Origin: Chloroflexota bacterium
GTDB lineage: Bacteria > Chloroflexota > UBA5177 > JANWHV01
Direction: 5' to 3'
DNA: 22,403 nucleotides
NCBI GenBank assembly: GCA_025924845.1
Contig: JAICHN010000026.1
Location: 1-22,403, forward strand
The notes below the pieces were generated by a model. That model saw only the letters and a list, made by a program, of their open reading frames with translations. It ran no database searches and had not been told where the DNA came from. The position numbers and the translations under genes were made by a program. This document shows positions 14,337 through 22,105 of this stretch, in pieces. Every line of letters starts with the position of its first letter. Position 1 is the stretch's first letter.

Positions 14337-15361
14337 TTCGCCAGGCCATAGGCCACGTGGTGGAGGGGAAGCACCTCAGTGAGCCCGAGGCACGCGAGGT
14401 AATGACCGAGATCATGAATGAGGAGGTAACTCCCGCCCAGTTCGCTGCTCTGGTCACGGGACTGCGGATCAAGGGCGAAACGGTGGATGAGGTGGTGGGC
14501 TTCGCCGGGGTCATGCGTGACCGGGCCGTTCCGGTCAAGGCCGACGGAGTGGGCATGGTGATCGACACTTGCGGTACGGGAGGCGACGCCAAGAGTAGCT
14601 TTAATGTGTCCACGGCGGCGGCGATAGTGGTGGCGGCGGCCGGGTACGCCGTGGCCAAACACGGTAACCGCGCGGCCAGCAGCCGCTGCGGAAGTGCCGA
14701 TGTGCTTGAGGCGCTGGGCGTGCAAATTAGCCAAACATCGGAGCAAGTGACCGAGGGCCTGGAGCGGATCGGCATCGCATTCATGCTGGCGCCGCTCTAT
14801 CACCCGGCCACGCGCTTCGCCATTGCGCCGCGCCGTGAAATCGGCATCCGCACCGTATTCAATATTCTCGGGCCGCTGACCAACCCGGCCCGCGTCAAAG
14901 GCCAGGTACTTGGTGTGGCCCACCCCGGGCTCACCCAGTTGATGGCCAGGGCGCTGGATCGTCTGGGGACGCGCCATGCCCTGGTGGTGAGCGGACATGA
15001 GGGATTGGACGAAATTAGTATCTCGGGGCCGACCACTATTTGCGAGATGAACCAGGGCGCCGTACGCACCTATGACCTCTGTCCCGAGGACGTGGGGCTG
15101 GATCGCGCCCCCCTGGAGTCCGTGTTGGGCGGGACCGCCGAGGACAATGCGGCGATCGTGCGAGACCTGTTTAGCAACCCGCGGCCGGGACCGCGCCGCG
15201 ATATCGTTGCCCTGAACGCGGGGGCAGGTCTGGTCGCCTGCGAAGTAGCGGCCGACTTGCGGGATGGGGTACATCAGGCGATAGCGGTAATGGAATCGGG
15301 CAAGGCGTTAGAGAAGTTGGAGCAATGGATACACTTCAGCCGGTGGCAAACGACTTCCTAA
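14333..15361 (+). CDS. trpD: Anthranilate phosphoribosyltransferase
   Basis: TrpD joins anthranilate to phosphoribosyl pyrophosphate. The 342-residue product has the N-terminal helical domain (IRQAIGHVVEGKHLSEPEA, then VTPAQFAALVTGLRIKGET). The PRPP-binding glycine loop DTCGTGGDAKSSFNVST is at residues 78-94. KHGNRAASSRCGSADVLEALG (109-129) and HPATRFAIAPRREIGIRTVF hold the anthranilate contacts, and NILGPLTNPA follows. The usual loop reads GTGGDG; alanine replaces the second glycine, a common variant. The gene overlaps trpG by four bases and trpC by 37 bases, consistent with translational coupling. A 349-residue frame on the opposite strand is a composition artefact. Confidence 0.97.
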   Translation: MIRQAIGHVVEGKHLSEPEAREVMTEIMNEEVTPAQFAALVTGLRIKGETVDEVVGFAGVMRDRAVPVKADGVGMVIDTCGTGGDAKSSFNVSTAAAIVVAAAGYAVAKHGNRAASSRCGSADVLEALGVQISQTSEQVTEGLERIGIAFMLAPLYHPATRFAIAPRREIGIRTVFNILGPLTNPARVKGQVLGVAHPGLTQLMARALDRLGTRHALVVSGHEGLDEISISGPTTICEMNQGAVRTYDLCPEDVGLDRAPLESVLGGTAEDNAAIVRDLFSNPRPGPRRDIVALNAGAGLVACEVAADLRDGVHQAIAVMESGKALEKLEQWIHFSRWQTTS

Positions 15362-16128
15362 GCCGGATTCTTGGCGATAAGCAGCGTGAGGTCGCGGCAC
15401 GGAAAACCGCCGAGCCGGAGGAGGTGCTTGCCCGCCGAGCCCGCGCCGCCGCCCCGGCCCTCCCTGTTCTCACGGCGCTCCGAGGGGACGGACTGCGCGT
15501 GATCGCCGAAGTAAAACGCGCCTCGCCCAGCGCGGGCGCCTTCGCGAGCGGTCTGGATGCCCACGTCCAGGCGACGCGCTATGCTCAAGGGGGCGCCGCG
15601 GCCATCTCCGTACTGACCGACGAGCCATACTTTCGAGGCAGCCTTGCCGACCTCGAAGAGGCGAGGAAAGCCGTGGCCGTACCGCTGCTTCGCAAGGATT
15701 TTACGATCGACCCTTATCAGATCTACGAGGCGCGCGCCGCCGGAGCCGACTTCGTCCTGCTGATCGTGGCCGCCCTGGAGGCTGAGGAAGTCGCCTCCTT
15801 GCTTGCCCTGGCGCACGAGCTGAGTATGGAAGCGATGGTTGAGATCAACAACGAGGCCGAGGCGGCGCTGGCGCGTGATCTCGACGCGCCGCTGGTCGGG
15901 ATCAACAATCGGGATTTACACACCTTCAAGGTGGATATGGCGACCACGCGCCGGCTTCGTCCCCTACTTGCTCCACACACTGTGGTAGCGGCGCTGAGCG
16001 GCATCCGGACGGTAGAGGACGCGCGGGCCATGCGGGCGGCGGGGGTGGATGCCGTGCTGGTCGGCGAGGCGCTGGCACGCTCCGCTGAACCCGAGCGTCT
16101 TCTGGCTCAAATGTCGGGGCTGCCATGA
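15325..16128 (+). CDS. trpC: Indole-3-glycerol-phosphate synthase
   Basis: TrpC closes the indole ring from carboxyphenylamino-deoxyribulose phosphate. The 267-residue single-domain TIM barrel begins 37 bases inside trpD at an ATG preceded by TAGAGAAGTTGGAG. Key motifs are IAEVKRASPSAG (Glu62, Lys64), ISVLTDEPYFRGSLADLEEA and LLRKDFTIDPYQIYEARAAGA, which holds the catalytic lysine. EAMVEINNEAEAA, GINNRDLHTFKVD and the phosphate-binding ALSGIRTVEDARAM and AVLVGEALAR follow. TrpC and TrpF are separate proteins here, unlike the fused E. coli enzyme. The stop overlaps the trpF start (ATGA). Confidence 0.97.
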   Translation: MDTLQPVANDFLSRILGDKQREVAARKTAEPEEVLARRARAAAPALPVLTALRGDGLRVIAEVKRASPSAGAFASGLDAHVQATRYAQGGAAAISVLTDEPYFRGSLADLEEARKAVAVPLLRKDFTIDPYQIYEARAAGADFVLLIVAALEAEEVASLLALAHELSMEAMVEINNEAEAALARDLDAPLVGINNRDLHTFKVDMATTRRLRPLLAPHTVVAALSGIRTVEDARAMRAAGVDAVLVGEALARSAEPERLLAQMSGLP

Positions 16129-16958
16129 ACGGCCTGTTGCCGAGCCGGGTAGGCGATCAGCCGCTGATCAAGATGTGCGGGCTGCGCCGGGCGGGTGACC
16201 TCACGGCAGCGCGTGAGGCGGGCGCCGACCTGCTTGGCATGGTGTTCGCGCCAAGTCGGCGCCGGCTTTCCCTTGCCGAAGCGCGGGCGGTTCTGGAGGA
16301 AGCCGACTCATACTCACCTTTGGTAGATTCGGTTGGCGAATCGAGGCGAACGCCGCCACAAGGATGCTCTTCCTGGGATGGTGAGACACCTCCAAGTAGG
16401 TACCCGTCTCACCTCATAGGCGACGGGGACGAGCAAGATGCTCGCGCTCCCAGGCGGGGATGCCATGCGGTCGATTTCGCCAACCGAAACCTGGTAGGTG
16501 TATTCGTCAATCAAACCGTGGACACCATGAACGAGGCCGTGCGGACCCTGGGCCTCGGCTTTATTCAGCTCAGCGGCGACGAGCCGCCCGCCCTGGCGGC
16601 GGCGTTGGAGGCGCCGTACCTGAAAACCATTCATCTCAAGCAGGGCGGCACGGCGGACGAGGCGCTGCGCCGCATGGAGGATTGGCCGAACGCCGCCGCG
16701 TTCCTCCTCGATTCGTGGTCGGCGCAGGGGGGCGGCAGTGGGGAGCAGGCGGATTGGACTCTGGCGGCCGAGATAATTCGGCGAGCGCCCGCGCCGGTGT
16801 TTCTCGCCGGAGGGTTGCATCCCGAGAACGTGAGCATGGCGCTGGCCCACACCGCGCCGTGGGGGGTGGATGTAAGTAGCGGCATCGAACGTGATGGTTG
16901 GAAAGATTCGGCGCGGATGCGGGCGTTTGTCCGGGCCGCGCGTGGAGGAGGGGTATGA
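16125..16958 (+). CDS. trpF: Phosphoribosylanthranilate isomerase with an in-frame 57-residue insertion
   Basis: TrpF isomerises phosphoribosylanthranilate by an Amadori rearrangement. The 277 residues exceed the usual 200-215. The catalytic Cys in [52 protein letters not shown], the catalytic Asp in [13 protein letters not shown], and the phosphate-binding [11 protein letters not shown] and [11 protein letters not shown] are all present and in order. Residues 68-124 do not belong to the family: they are encoded by a palindromic element (16321-16491). Without them the text reads SYSPLVGVFVN, an ordinary junction of helix 2 and strand 3. That loop is on the barrel face opposite the active site, so activity may survive. 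The insert is polar, Pro/Arg/Gly-rich and probably disordered. The gene overlaps trpC and trpB by four bases each. Confidence 0.93.
   Translation: MNGLLPSRVGDQPLIKMCGLRRAGDLTAAREAGADLLGMVFAPSRRRLSLAEARAVLEEADSYSPLVDSVGESRRTPPQGCSSWDGETPPSRYPSHLIGDGDEQDARAPRRGCHAVDFANRNLVGVFVNQTVDTMNEAVRTLGLGFIQLSGDEPPALAAALEAPYLKTIHLKQGGTADEALRRMEDWPNAAAFLLDSWSAQGGGSGEQADWTLAAEIIRRAPAPVFLAGGLHPENVSMALAHTAPWGVDVSSGIERDGWKDSARMRAFVRAARGGGV
16321..16497. mobile_element. Palindromic MITE-like/RPE-like element inserted in frame in trpF, with 6-bp target duplication
   Basis: TGGTAG at 16321-16326 recurs at 16492-16497, so the repeat unit (element plus one copy) is 171 bp, exactly 57 codons. Inside lie inverted ends TTCGGTTGGCGAA (16328-16340) and TTCGCCAACCGAA (16476-16488), extended by TCGA on both sides. 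Nested stems are CCGCC/GGCGG (16353-16357, 16453-16457), overlapping CCTGGGA/TCCCAGG (16372-16378, 16448-16454), GGTGAGAC/GTCTCACC (16380-16387, 16406-16413) and GAGCA-AGA-TGCTC (16431-16443). The other two plus-strand frames contain stops; only the trpF frame is open. The GAGCAAGATGCTCGCGCTCC string resembles dispersed intergenic repeats I associate with several phyla. No transposase is encoded, so mobility would be in trans. Confidence 0.85.
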
Positions 16959-18211
16959 TGCGCGTCGAAGAAGAGATCAGGCCGGGCACCGGCGCGGCGT
17001 ACGAACAGGCGGCGGAGGGGGGTTATTTTGGGCCCTACGGCGGGCAATTCGTGCCGGAAACGCTGATGCCTGCGTTGCACGAACTGCAAGCGGCGTTTGC
17101 CGATGCCCGCCGCAATCCGGAGTTCACGGCGTCTCTGGCGGCGCTTGCCCGCGACTTCGTGGGGCGGCCGACTCCCTTGCAGTTCGCCTCTCGCCTCACC
17201 GCGCGCCTGGGCGGCGCCCGCATTTATCTAAAGCGCGAGGATCTAGCCCATACCGGCGCCCATAAGATCAACAACGCGCTGGGCCAGGGCTTGCTGGCCC
17301 GCCACATGGGGAAGCAGCGGATTATCGCGGAGACGGGAGCGGGGCAGCACGGCGTAGCGGCGGCTACGGTCTGCGCTATGCTGGGCATTGAGTGCATCGT
17401 GTACATGGGGGCCGAGGACGTGCGGCGCCAGGCGCTGAACGTCCTACGCATGAAGCTGCTGGGCGCCGAGGTGCGGCCGGTTCACTCAGGCACGGCGACG
17501 CTCAAGGATTCGATCAACGAGGCGATTCGCGACTGGGTAACCAACGTTGATACCACCTACTACATGATGGGCACGGTGGCAGGTCCCCATCCCTACCCGC
17601 TTATGGTGCGCCATTTCCAGTCCGTAATCGGCAAGGAAGCGCGGGCCCAGATCCTCGACCAGATAGGAAGCCTCCCCAACTACGTGATCGCCTGCGTGGG
17701 CGGGGGCAGCAACGCGATGGGTATCTTCCATGCCTTCGTGCCCGATCCCGCGGTCCGCCTGATTGGGGTCGAAGCGGCGGGGAGCGGCATCGCGAGCGGG
17801 AAGCACGCCGCGACCTTGGTGGCGGGCGCACCGGGCGTGTTACATGGGGCGCGAAGCTATCTCTTGCAGGACGACGACGGGCAGGTGATCGGCACGCATA
17901 GTATTTCGGCGGGGCTCGACTATCCGGGAGTCGGACCCGAGTTGGGCTACCTAAAAGACAGCGGACGCGCGACTTACGTGGCGGTGGACGATAGTCAGGC
18001 GCTGGCTGCGCTCAGCATGCTCAGCGAGAGTGAAGGGATTATTCCGGCCCTGGAGAGCGCGCACGCCATCCACCACGGGGCGGAGCTGGCGGGCAGCCTG
18101 GGGGCCAATCAGGTCGTGCTGATCAACGTATCGGGTCGAGGCGACAAAGACATGCAGACCGTGGCCGCCGCCCTTGGCCTGGATCTCGGTCTGGGAGGGG
18201 ATGGACGATGA
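16955..18211 (+). CDS. trpB: Tryptophan synthase beta chain
   Basis: TrpB condenses indole with serine using PLP. The ATG at 16955 overlaps the trpF stop, and GGAGGAGGGG precedes it; the next codon is also ATG and could serve equally. The 418-residue product has the N-terminal [20 protein letters not shown] segment, [20 protein letters not shown] with Schiff-base Lys104, and [14 protein letters not shown] with the catalytic-region Glu. [16 protein letters not shown], the phosphate-binding [31 protein letters not shown] (COMM domain/Na+ region) and [16 protein letters not shown] follow. This is a canonical TrpB1 type, expected to form a channelling alpha2-beta2 complex with the adjacent TrpA. 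The stop overlaps trpA by four bases. Confidence 0.97.
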   Translation: MMRVEEEIRPGTGAAYEQAAEGGYFGPYGGQFVPETLMPALHELQAAFADARRNPEFTASLAALARDFVGRPTPLQFASRLTARLGGARIYLKREDLAHTGAHKINNALGQGLLARHMGKQRIIAETGAGQHGVAAATVCAMLGIECIVYMGAEDVRRQALNVLRMKLLGAEVRPVHSGTATLKDSINEAIRDWVTNVDTTYYMMGTVAGPHPYPLMVRHFQSVIGKEARAQILDQIGSLPNYVIACVGGGSNAMGIFHAFVPDPAVRLIGVEAAGSGIASGKHAATLVAGAPGVLHGARSYLLQDDDGQVIGTHSISAGLDYPGVGPELGYLKDSGRATYVAVDDSQALAALSMLSESEGIIPALESAHAIHHGAELAGSLGANQVVLINVSGRGDKDMQTVAAALGLDLGLGGDGR

Positions 18212-19026
18212 TCGCCGAGACGCGCGTTCACAACAGGCTCGACGAGCAATTCGCCGCCGCGAGGCGGCGCGGGGAACTGGCGCTCGTCATGTACCAGACG
18301 GCGGGCAGTCCCAGCCGCGAAACGACCATCGCCTGGGCTCCAGTGCTGGAGCGGGCCGGCGCGGGAATTCTTGAATTGGGTATCCCCTTCTCCGATCCGC
18401 TGGGTGATGGACCGACCGTACAACGCGCCAGCCAGCAGGCGTTGGACGGCGGGATGACGGTGAGCGGCGCTCTTGAAACGGCGGCGGCGATCTCGGCCCA
18501 GGTAGCGATTCCCATCGTTCTGATGACCTACTGCAACCCGGTGTTCCGCATGGGCATCGAACGCTTCGCCCAGCGCGCCGCTGCTGCCGGGGTGTCGGCG
18601 GTGATCGTGCCGGATCTGCCGATCGAGGAATCGGCCGACCTGGCGAGTCAGCTTTCGGCGAACGCCGTGCATTTGATCTACATGCTCTCGCCCACCTCCA
18701 CCAAGGAGCGGATCACGCACACCGCCGCCGCTGCCTCCGGATTCATCTATTGTATGGCGGTGACCGGGGTGACCGGCGCCCGCGCCAGTCTGACCACGGG
18801 GCTGCCCGCCTTCCTTCAGCGCGTTCGCGCTCTTACCGATGTACCATTAGTCGTGGGGTTCGGCATTTCGCGCCCCGAGCATATCCGTGCCCTGGCTGGA
18901 TTGGCGGACGGCGTGGTGGTGGCGAGCGCCCTGATCGATCTGATCGATCGCACCGAACCAGAGGGACGCGAAGCGGCAATCGAGCACTTTGTAAGGGAGT
19001 TAAGGGCATCATGCTCCGTTTCCTGA
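18208..19026 (+). CDS. trpA: Tryptophan synthase alpha chain
   Basis: TrpA cleaves indole-3-glycerol phosphate and passes indole to TrpB. The 272-residue TIM barrel has the catalytic pair Glu56 and Asp67 in [21 protein letters not shown]; the usual PLADGP reads [60 protein letters not shown] and the phosphate loops [11 protein letters not shown] and [10 protein letters not shown] are all family features. It overlaps trpB by four bases at its start and aroC by 16 bases at its end. Confidence 0.97.
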   Translation: MIAETRVHNRLDEQFAAARRRGELALVMYQTAGSPSRETTIAWAPVLERAGAGILELGIPFSDPLGDGPTVQRASQQALDGGMTVSGALETAAAISAQVAIPIVLMTYCNPVFRMGIERFAQRAAAAGVSAVIVPDLPIEESADLASQLSANAVHLIYMLSPTSTKERITHTAAAASGFIYCMAVTGVTGARASLTTGLPAFLQRVRALTDVPLVVGFGISRPEHIRALAGLADGVVVASALIDLIDRTEPEGREAAIEHFVRELRASCSVS

Positions 19027-20228
19027 CCGCGGGCGAGTCACACGGCCCGCAACTGACCGTCGTGGTAGACGGTTTTCCGGCCGGCGTGCCGGTGGACGGC
19101 GCGCTAATAGATGCTCAGTTGGTCCGCCGCCAACAGGGTCACGGGCGGAGCGAGCGCCAGAAGATGGAGCGCGATCACGCCGAAATCGTCGGCGGGGTGC
19201 GCGGAGGGCTAAGCCTGGGCGGACCGATTAGCCTGACTATCCTGAACCGAGTCTGGAAAGACTGGCAAGACCGCATGTCCGTCACTCCCGGCGACCTCGG
19301 CGAAGAAGTGACCAAGTTACGCCCGGGCCATGCCGACCTGGCGGGGACGCTCAAGTACGGCCATACCGACGTGCGGAACGTGCTGGAGCGGGCCAGCGCG
19401 CGCGAAACGGCGTCCCGCGTGGCGGTAGGGGCGCTGGCCAGCCTGCTGCTCGGTGAGTTCGGTATTTTTGTACACGGCCACACCGTGTCGATTGGACCGG
19501 AGCGCACCCAGCCGCTGCCCGATGCCTACCTTACCGGCCGACCGGGTCGGACGCCCTCAGCGGACTGGCAAACGCTGTGGGACGAGGTGGAAGCGTCTCC
19601 GGTACGCTGCGCCGACGCGGCGGCCGGTGCGAGGATGGTAGCGATCATCGACGAAGCCAAACGGGCCGGGAATACCTGGGGCGGTATCGCGCAGGTGATT
19701 GCGTTCAACGTTCCGGTCGGCCTGGGCAGTCACACGCAGTGGGACCGCAGGATGGACGGCGCCTTGACCGGCGCTTTGATGAGCATCCCCTCGGTCAAGG
19801 CAGTGGAGATTGGGGCAGGCTTTGCCTCGACCATGATCCCCGGCAGCGACGTACACGACGTTATTCAATACGAACGAGTCCAGGGCTGGGTGCGGCCATC
19901 CAATCGGGCCGGCGGCCTGGAAGGGGGCATGACCAACGGCGAGCCGGTGGTGGTGCAGGTCGGCTTCAAGCCGATCGCTACCATGCGCAGGGCGCTCCAA
20001 TCGGCCGACTTGCGGACGGGGGAGCCGGTGGACGCTCATTACGAGCGTTCCGACACCTGCGTGGTGCCGGCAGGAGCGGTGGTGGCCGAAGCGATGGTGC
20101 GCTGGGTGCTGGCCGCCGCGCTGGTTGAGAAGTGCGGGGGTGACAGCCTGGACGAGATGCGGCGCAACTTTGACGGCTTTGTGGCACAGCAGCGAAGCCG
20201 CGTGGCCGCGGCAACTGAAAGAGGATAG
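19011..20228 (+). CDS. aroC: Chorismate synthase
   Basis: AroC makes chorismate from 5-enolpyruvylshikimate 3-phosphate with reduced FMN, so it supplies the TrpE substrate. The frame is open from 18750, but the family start [15 protein letters not shown] is the ATG at 19011, inside the last codons of trpA and preceded by TAAGGGAGTTAAGGG. Length is 405 residues. Signatures include RRQQGHGRSERQKMERD, GGPISLTILNRVWKDW, the RPGHADLAGTLKYGHTDVRN segment with RASARETASRVAVGA, and SNRAGGLEGGMTNGEPV. The C-terminal DTCVVPAGAVVAEAMV is also typical. Inclusion in the trp operon places the last shared aromatic step under tryptophan-specific T-box control. Confidence 0.97.
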   Translation: MLRFLTAGESHGPQLTVVVDGFPAGVPVDGALIDAQLVRRQQGHGRSERQKMERDHAEIVGGVRGGLSLGGPISLTILNRVWKDWQDRMSVTPGDLGEEVTKLRPGHADLAGTLKYGHTDVRNVLERASARETASRVAVGALASLLLGEFGIFVHGHTVSIGPERTQPLPDAYLTGRPGRTPSADWQTLWDEVEASPVRCADAAAGARMVAIIDEAKRAGNTWGGIAQVIAFNVPVGLGSHTQWDRRMDGALTGALMSIPSVKAVEIGAGFASTMIPGSDVHDVIQYERVQGWVRPSNRAGGLEGGMTNGEPVVVQVGFKPIATMRRALQSADLRTGEPVDAHYERSDTCVVPAGAVVAEAMVRWVLAAALVEKCGGDSLDEMRRNFDGFVAQQRSRVAAATERG

Positions 20229-20235
20229 GAGCGGC

Positions 20236-21243
20236 ATGGCAGAGCAACCCCGCCAACGGATTTTCAGCGGTATCCAGCCCACCGGACACCTGCACCTGGG
20301 GGTGTATTACGGCGCCATGCAGAACTGGGTGCGCCTGCAGCACGAGTACGATTGTGTGTACTGCATCGTCGACCAGCATGCCCTGACCATAGGGTATGAC
20401 ACGACGGTCCTGCGGGAACGTATTCACGACGCGGCTTGCCTCTATCTGGCCAGCGGCCTGGACCCCAAGAACTGCATACTCTTCGTGCAATCGCACGTCC
20501 CCGAGCACACAGAGCTGGCCTGGTATCTGAGCACGATCGCCTCGCTGGGCCAACTAGAGCGGATGACCCAATTCAAGGACAAGGTAGAGCAGCACGGGGC
20601 GGCCAACCTCGGACTGCTCGCCTATCCGGTGCTGATGGCGGCGGACATTATTTTATATAAGGCCAACGCGGTGCCGGTGGGCGAGGATCAGACCCAGCAT
20701 CTCGAGCTGTGCCGTGATCTAGTGGAGCGCTTCAATCGGCTGTTTGGCGATGTGTTCCCCGAGCCGGAGATCTTGCTCACCAGGGGCAAGCGGATCATAG
20801 GCCTGGACAATCTCGGCAAGATGAGTAAGAGTAAACCGGAGAACACGGCCATTTTCATGACCGACCCGCCCGAGGTGGTCTGGGAAAAGGTGCGGCCCGC
20901 CGTCACCGATCCGGCGCGCATTCGGCGCACCGATCCAGGCGACCCGAACAAGTGCCCGATTGGGCTGCTACACTTCGCGCTTTCCAGTCCGGAGGACATC
21001 GCCTGGGTACGGCATGGCTGCACCACGGCGGCGATCGGCTGCATTGATTGCAAGAAGAAGCTGGCCGAGAATATCGAGCATGAAATGGGGCCGATCCGCG
21101 AGCGTTTCTACGAACTGAAGCGCCGGCCCGACGAAGTGTGGGACATCCTGGAGGAGGGTGGCGCCCGCGCCCGCGCCATCGCGGACCAGACCATGGCCGA
21201 GGTTCGCGAGGCGATGGGTCTGGCATTGCCCCGGCGCGATTGA
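20236..21243 (+). CDS. trpS: Tryptophanyl-tRNA synthetase
   Basis: TrpS charges tRNA-Trp. The ATG at 20236 follows TAGGAGCGGC, seven bases after aroC; 335 residues is the standard bacterial length. The class I signature appears as PTGHLHLG (15-22, HIGH equivalent) and KMSKS at 195-199. SGIQPTGHLHLGVYYGAMQN, YCIVDQHALT, TQFKDK, YPVLMAADIILYKANAVPVG and GEDQTQHLELCRDL are characteristic. An internal cysteine pair (CIDCKKKLAENIEHEM) lies where bacterial enzymes often have GCxxCK. As last gene of the T-box operon it is induced by its own uncharged tRNA, closing a homeostatic loop. Confidence 0.97.
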   Translation: MAEQPRQRIFSGIQPTGHLHLGVYYGAMQNWVRLQHEYDCVYCIVDQHALTIGYDTTVLRERIHDAACLYLASGLDPKNCILFVQSHVPEHTELAWYLSTIASLGQLERMTQFKDKVEQHGAANLGLLAYPVLMAADIILYKANAVPVGEDQTQHLELCRDLVERFNRLFGDVFPEPEILLTRGKRIIGLDNLGKMSKSKPENTAIFMTDPPEVVWEKVRPAVTDPARIRRTDPGDPNKCPIGLLHFALSSPEDIAWVRHGCTTAAIGCIDCKKKLAENIEHEMGPIRERFYELKRRPDEVWDILEEGGARARAIADQTMAEVREAMGLALPRRD

Positions 21244-21264
21244 GCGGATACACGCGACGGGTCC

Positions 21265-21295
21265 TTGCCCAATCGGCTGTAGGATGTGGTAGTAT
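21265..21295 (+). promoter_or_regulatory. Weak candidate promoter for tRNA-Pro
   Basis: TTGCCC (21265-21270) and TAGTAT (21290-21295) are separated by 19 bases, longer than ideal. Transcription would begin within a few bases of the tRNA 5' end. Read-through from trpS is an alternative. Confidence 0.25.
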
Positions 21296-21303
21296 TACGG
21301 GCA

Positions 21304-21377
21304 CGGGGCGTGGCGCAGCCTGGTAGCGCGTCTGAATGGGGTTCAGAAGGCCGGAGGTTCGAATCCTCTCGCCCCGA
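21304..21377 (+). tRNA. tRNA-Pro (anticodon GGG)
   Basis: The cloverleaf is complete. Acceptor stem CGGGGCG/CGCCCCG, D arm GCGCAGCCTGGTAGCGC, anticodon stem TCTGA/TCAGA around the loop ATGGGGT (anticodon GGG), variable loop AGGCC, and T arm GGAGG-TTCGAAT-CCTCT with one G-T pair. The discriminator is A. The C1-G72 pair is typical of tRNA-Pro. The genome reads ACCG after the acceptor, so the CCA end is not encoded. It lies 60 bases after trpS, and the sequence to its right looks like a mobile-element edge. Confidence 0.95.
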
Positions 21378-21379
21378 CC

Positions 21380-21589
21380 GCTTTCCACCAGAGAAAAGGA
21401 GCCTGTAACCCAGGCTCCTTCCTTGAACCACACATGGTCGGTGAGGGTAAGGCCGTCCAGGGTAGCCACCGGGGCCAGCATAATCGTGGGTTCCACGACG
21501 TTGGCCCAGCCGACGTGATGGCCGCGCTTAGCGACTGTACCGCGAATGGTGAGCCGTTGGCCGGTGAGCGGTGCCAGTTCGGTACGCAT
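21380..21589 (-). pseudogene. 3'-truncated mobile-element-type small protein gene ending at the tRNA
   Basis: The ATG (21589) follows AAAAGGAG. The product reads RLTIRGTVAKRGHHVGWANV, then VEPTIMLAPVATLDGLTLTDHVWF. This resembles the small phage/plasmid proteins of the pattern G-T-(F/V)-x-(R)-x-G-x-x-x-G-(Y/W)-x-x-x-x-E-x-T-x-L-L-...-T-D-H-(L/V)-W-F. Those continue for about 30-40 residues after the WF. Here the frame has no stop before the tRNA and runs on antisense through tRNA-Pro and trpS (to 20903) as unrelated sequence. The true 3' end therefore appears lost at, or just right of, the tRNA. A mobile-element junction at the tRNA 3' end explains this best. The functional assignment is from remembered family pattern only. 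Confidence 0.45.
21396..21420. terminator. Bidirectional hairpin downstream of tRNA-Pro
   Basis: AAGGAGCCTG (21396-21405) and CAGGCTCCTT (21411-21420) form a perfect 10-bp stem with loop TAACC. The plus side is followed by CCTTG, and the minus side by TTCTCTGG after the stem's own TT, so it could stop transcription both from the tRNA and from the minus-strand gene. Confidence 0.6.
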
Positions 21590-21802
21590 GGGGGAAACTC
21601 CTTTTCTCTGCTAGGGATTGGCGGAAGAATCCTAAAAATACGGAAAATGGGCGGGCAGCGGGCCAAGCGTGGTAGCTATCCTCCCGGTCGCAGCTTCCGA
21701 TGTCGCCCGGCGCCACTGTTAGGCGGGCGCCTGCTCGGTTTGACCTACGCCGGGGTGGGCCACGCTTGCCCGCTCTCCCTCACGTGAGGGCTACCGTACC
21801 GG
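21590..21802. other. Non-coding stretch in the putative island
   Basis: I see no convincing gene here in either direction; the open frames have no ribosome site or protein-like composition. A perfect 14-base palindrome CCCTCACGTGAGGG lies at 21777-21790, and the AT-richer patch at 21630-21650 could hold a minus-strand promoter for the truncated gene. Confidence 0.4.
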
Positions 21803-22047
21803 CTACCACCCCCTTTCCGTGTGCCCCTGATGCCGACGCCGCGGCACATGCGCTCGGCTCGCCCGCGTCTGCATCGCCGCGTAGCGGTTCCAGGCCAGTG
21901 CCCGCAAGGATTCGCGGGCCGGAACCAGAATGGCCGCTATCTCCCGGTCAGTCTCCAGCGTGGCCGCTACCAGGCGGTCGAGGGCATCGGCCAGCGCCCT
22001 TGGGGGGTCAAGTCCATCACCGTGCCGGTCGTTGCGGTCGGTACCAT
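21803..22047 (-). pseudogene. Small hypothetical gene, apparently frameshifted at a six-base homopolymer
   Basis: CTGGAGGATGTGACG directly precedes an ATG at 22047, an ideal ribosome site. That frame reads MVPTATTGTVMDLTPQGRWP and stops six residues later. The protein-like continuation LADALDRLVAATLETDREIA, then AILVPARESLRALAWNRYAAM, is in the frame one base back. The two frames meet at a run of six G residues on the plus strand (22002-22007). One extra base there joins them into one protein of about 80 residues. The uninterrupted alternative from 22105 would have to translate through a strong hairpin directly after the upstream stop, with no ribosome site. Function is unknown; the central part is a predicted amphipathic helix. 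Confidence 0.45.
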
Positions 22048-22067
22048 CGTCACATCCTCCAGTCTGG

Positions 22068-22097
22068 GGCAGGGCCGGAATGGGTACCGGCCCTGCC
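22068..22097. terminator. Strong intergenic hairpin between the two island genes
   Basis: GGCAGGGCCGG (22068-22078) and CCGGCCCTGCC (22087-22097) are perfect 11-base inverted repeats around an 8-base loop. No T-run follows on either strand, so it may be an RNA-processing or stability hairpin rather than a true intrinsic terminator. Confidence 0.5.
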
Positions 22098-22105
22098 AGG
22101 TTCAT

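Noticed and set aside
14225..15274. 349-residue open frame on the minus strand opposite trpD
   Set aside because: It is a GC-rich antisense shadow of a well-conserved gene, with arginine/histidine/glutamine-heavy composition and no recognisable motif. Similar shadows lie opposite aroC (19557-20282), hom (11188-11706) and trpE (13080-13670).
20903..21589. 228-residue minus-strand open frame running through tRNA-Pro into trpS
   Set aside because: Only its first 55-70 residues look like a protein. The rest includes the familiar artefact made by translating a tRNA gene backwards and the antisense of trpS.
21803..22105. 100-residue uninterrupted version of the small island gene, starting directly after the SWIM gene stop
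   Set aside because: Its first 20 codons would cover a perfect 11-bp hairpin and there is no ribosome site; the site at 22056-22060 points to the ATG at 22047 in the other frame.
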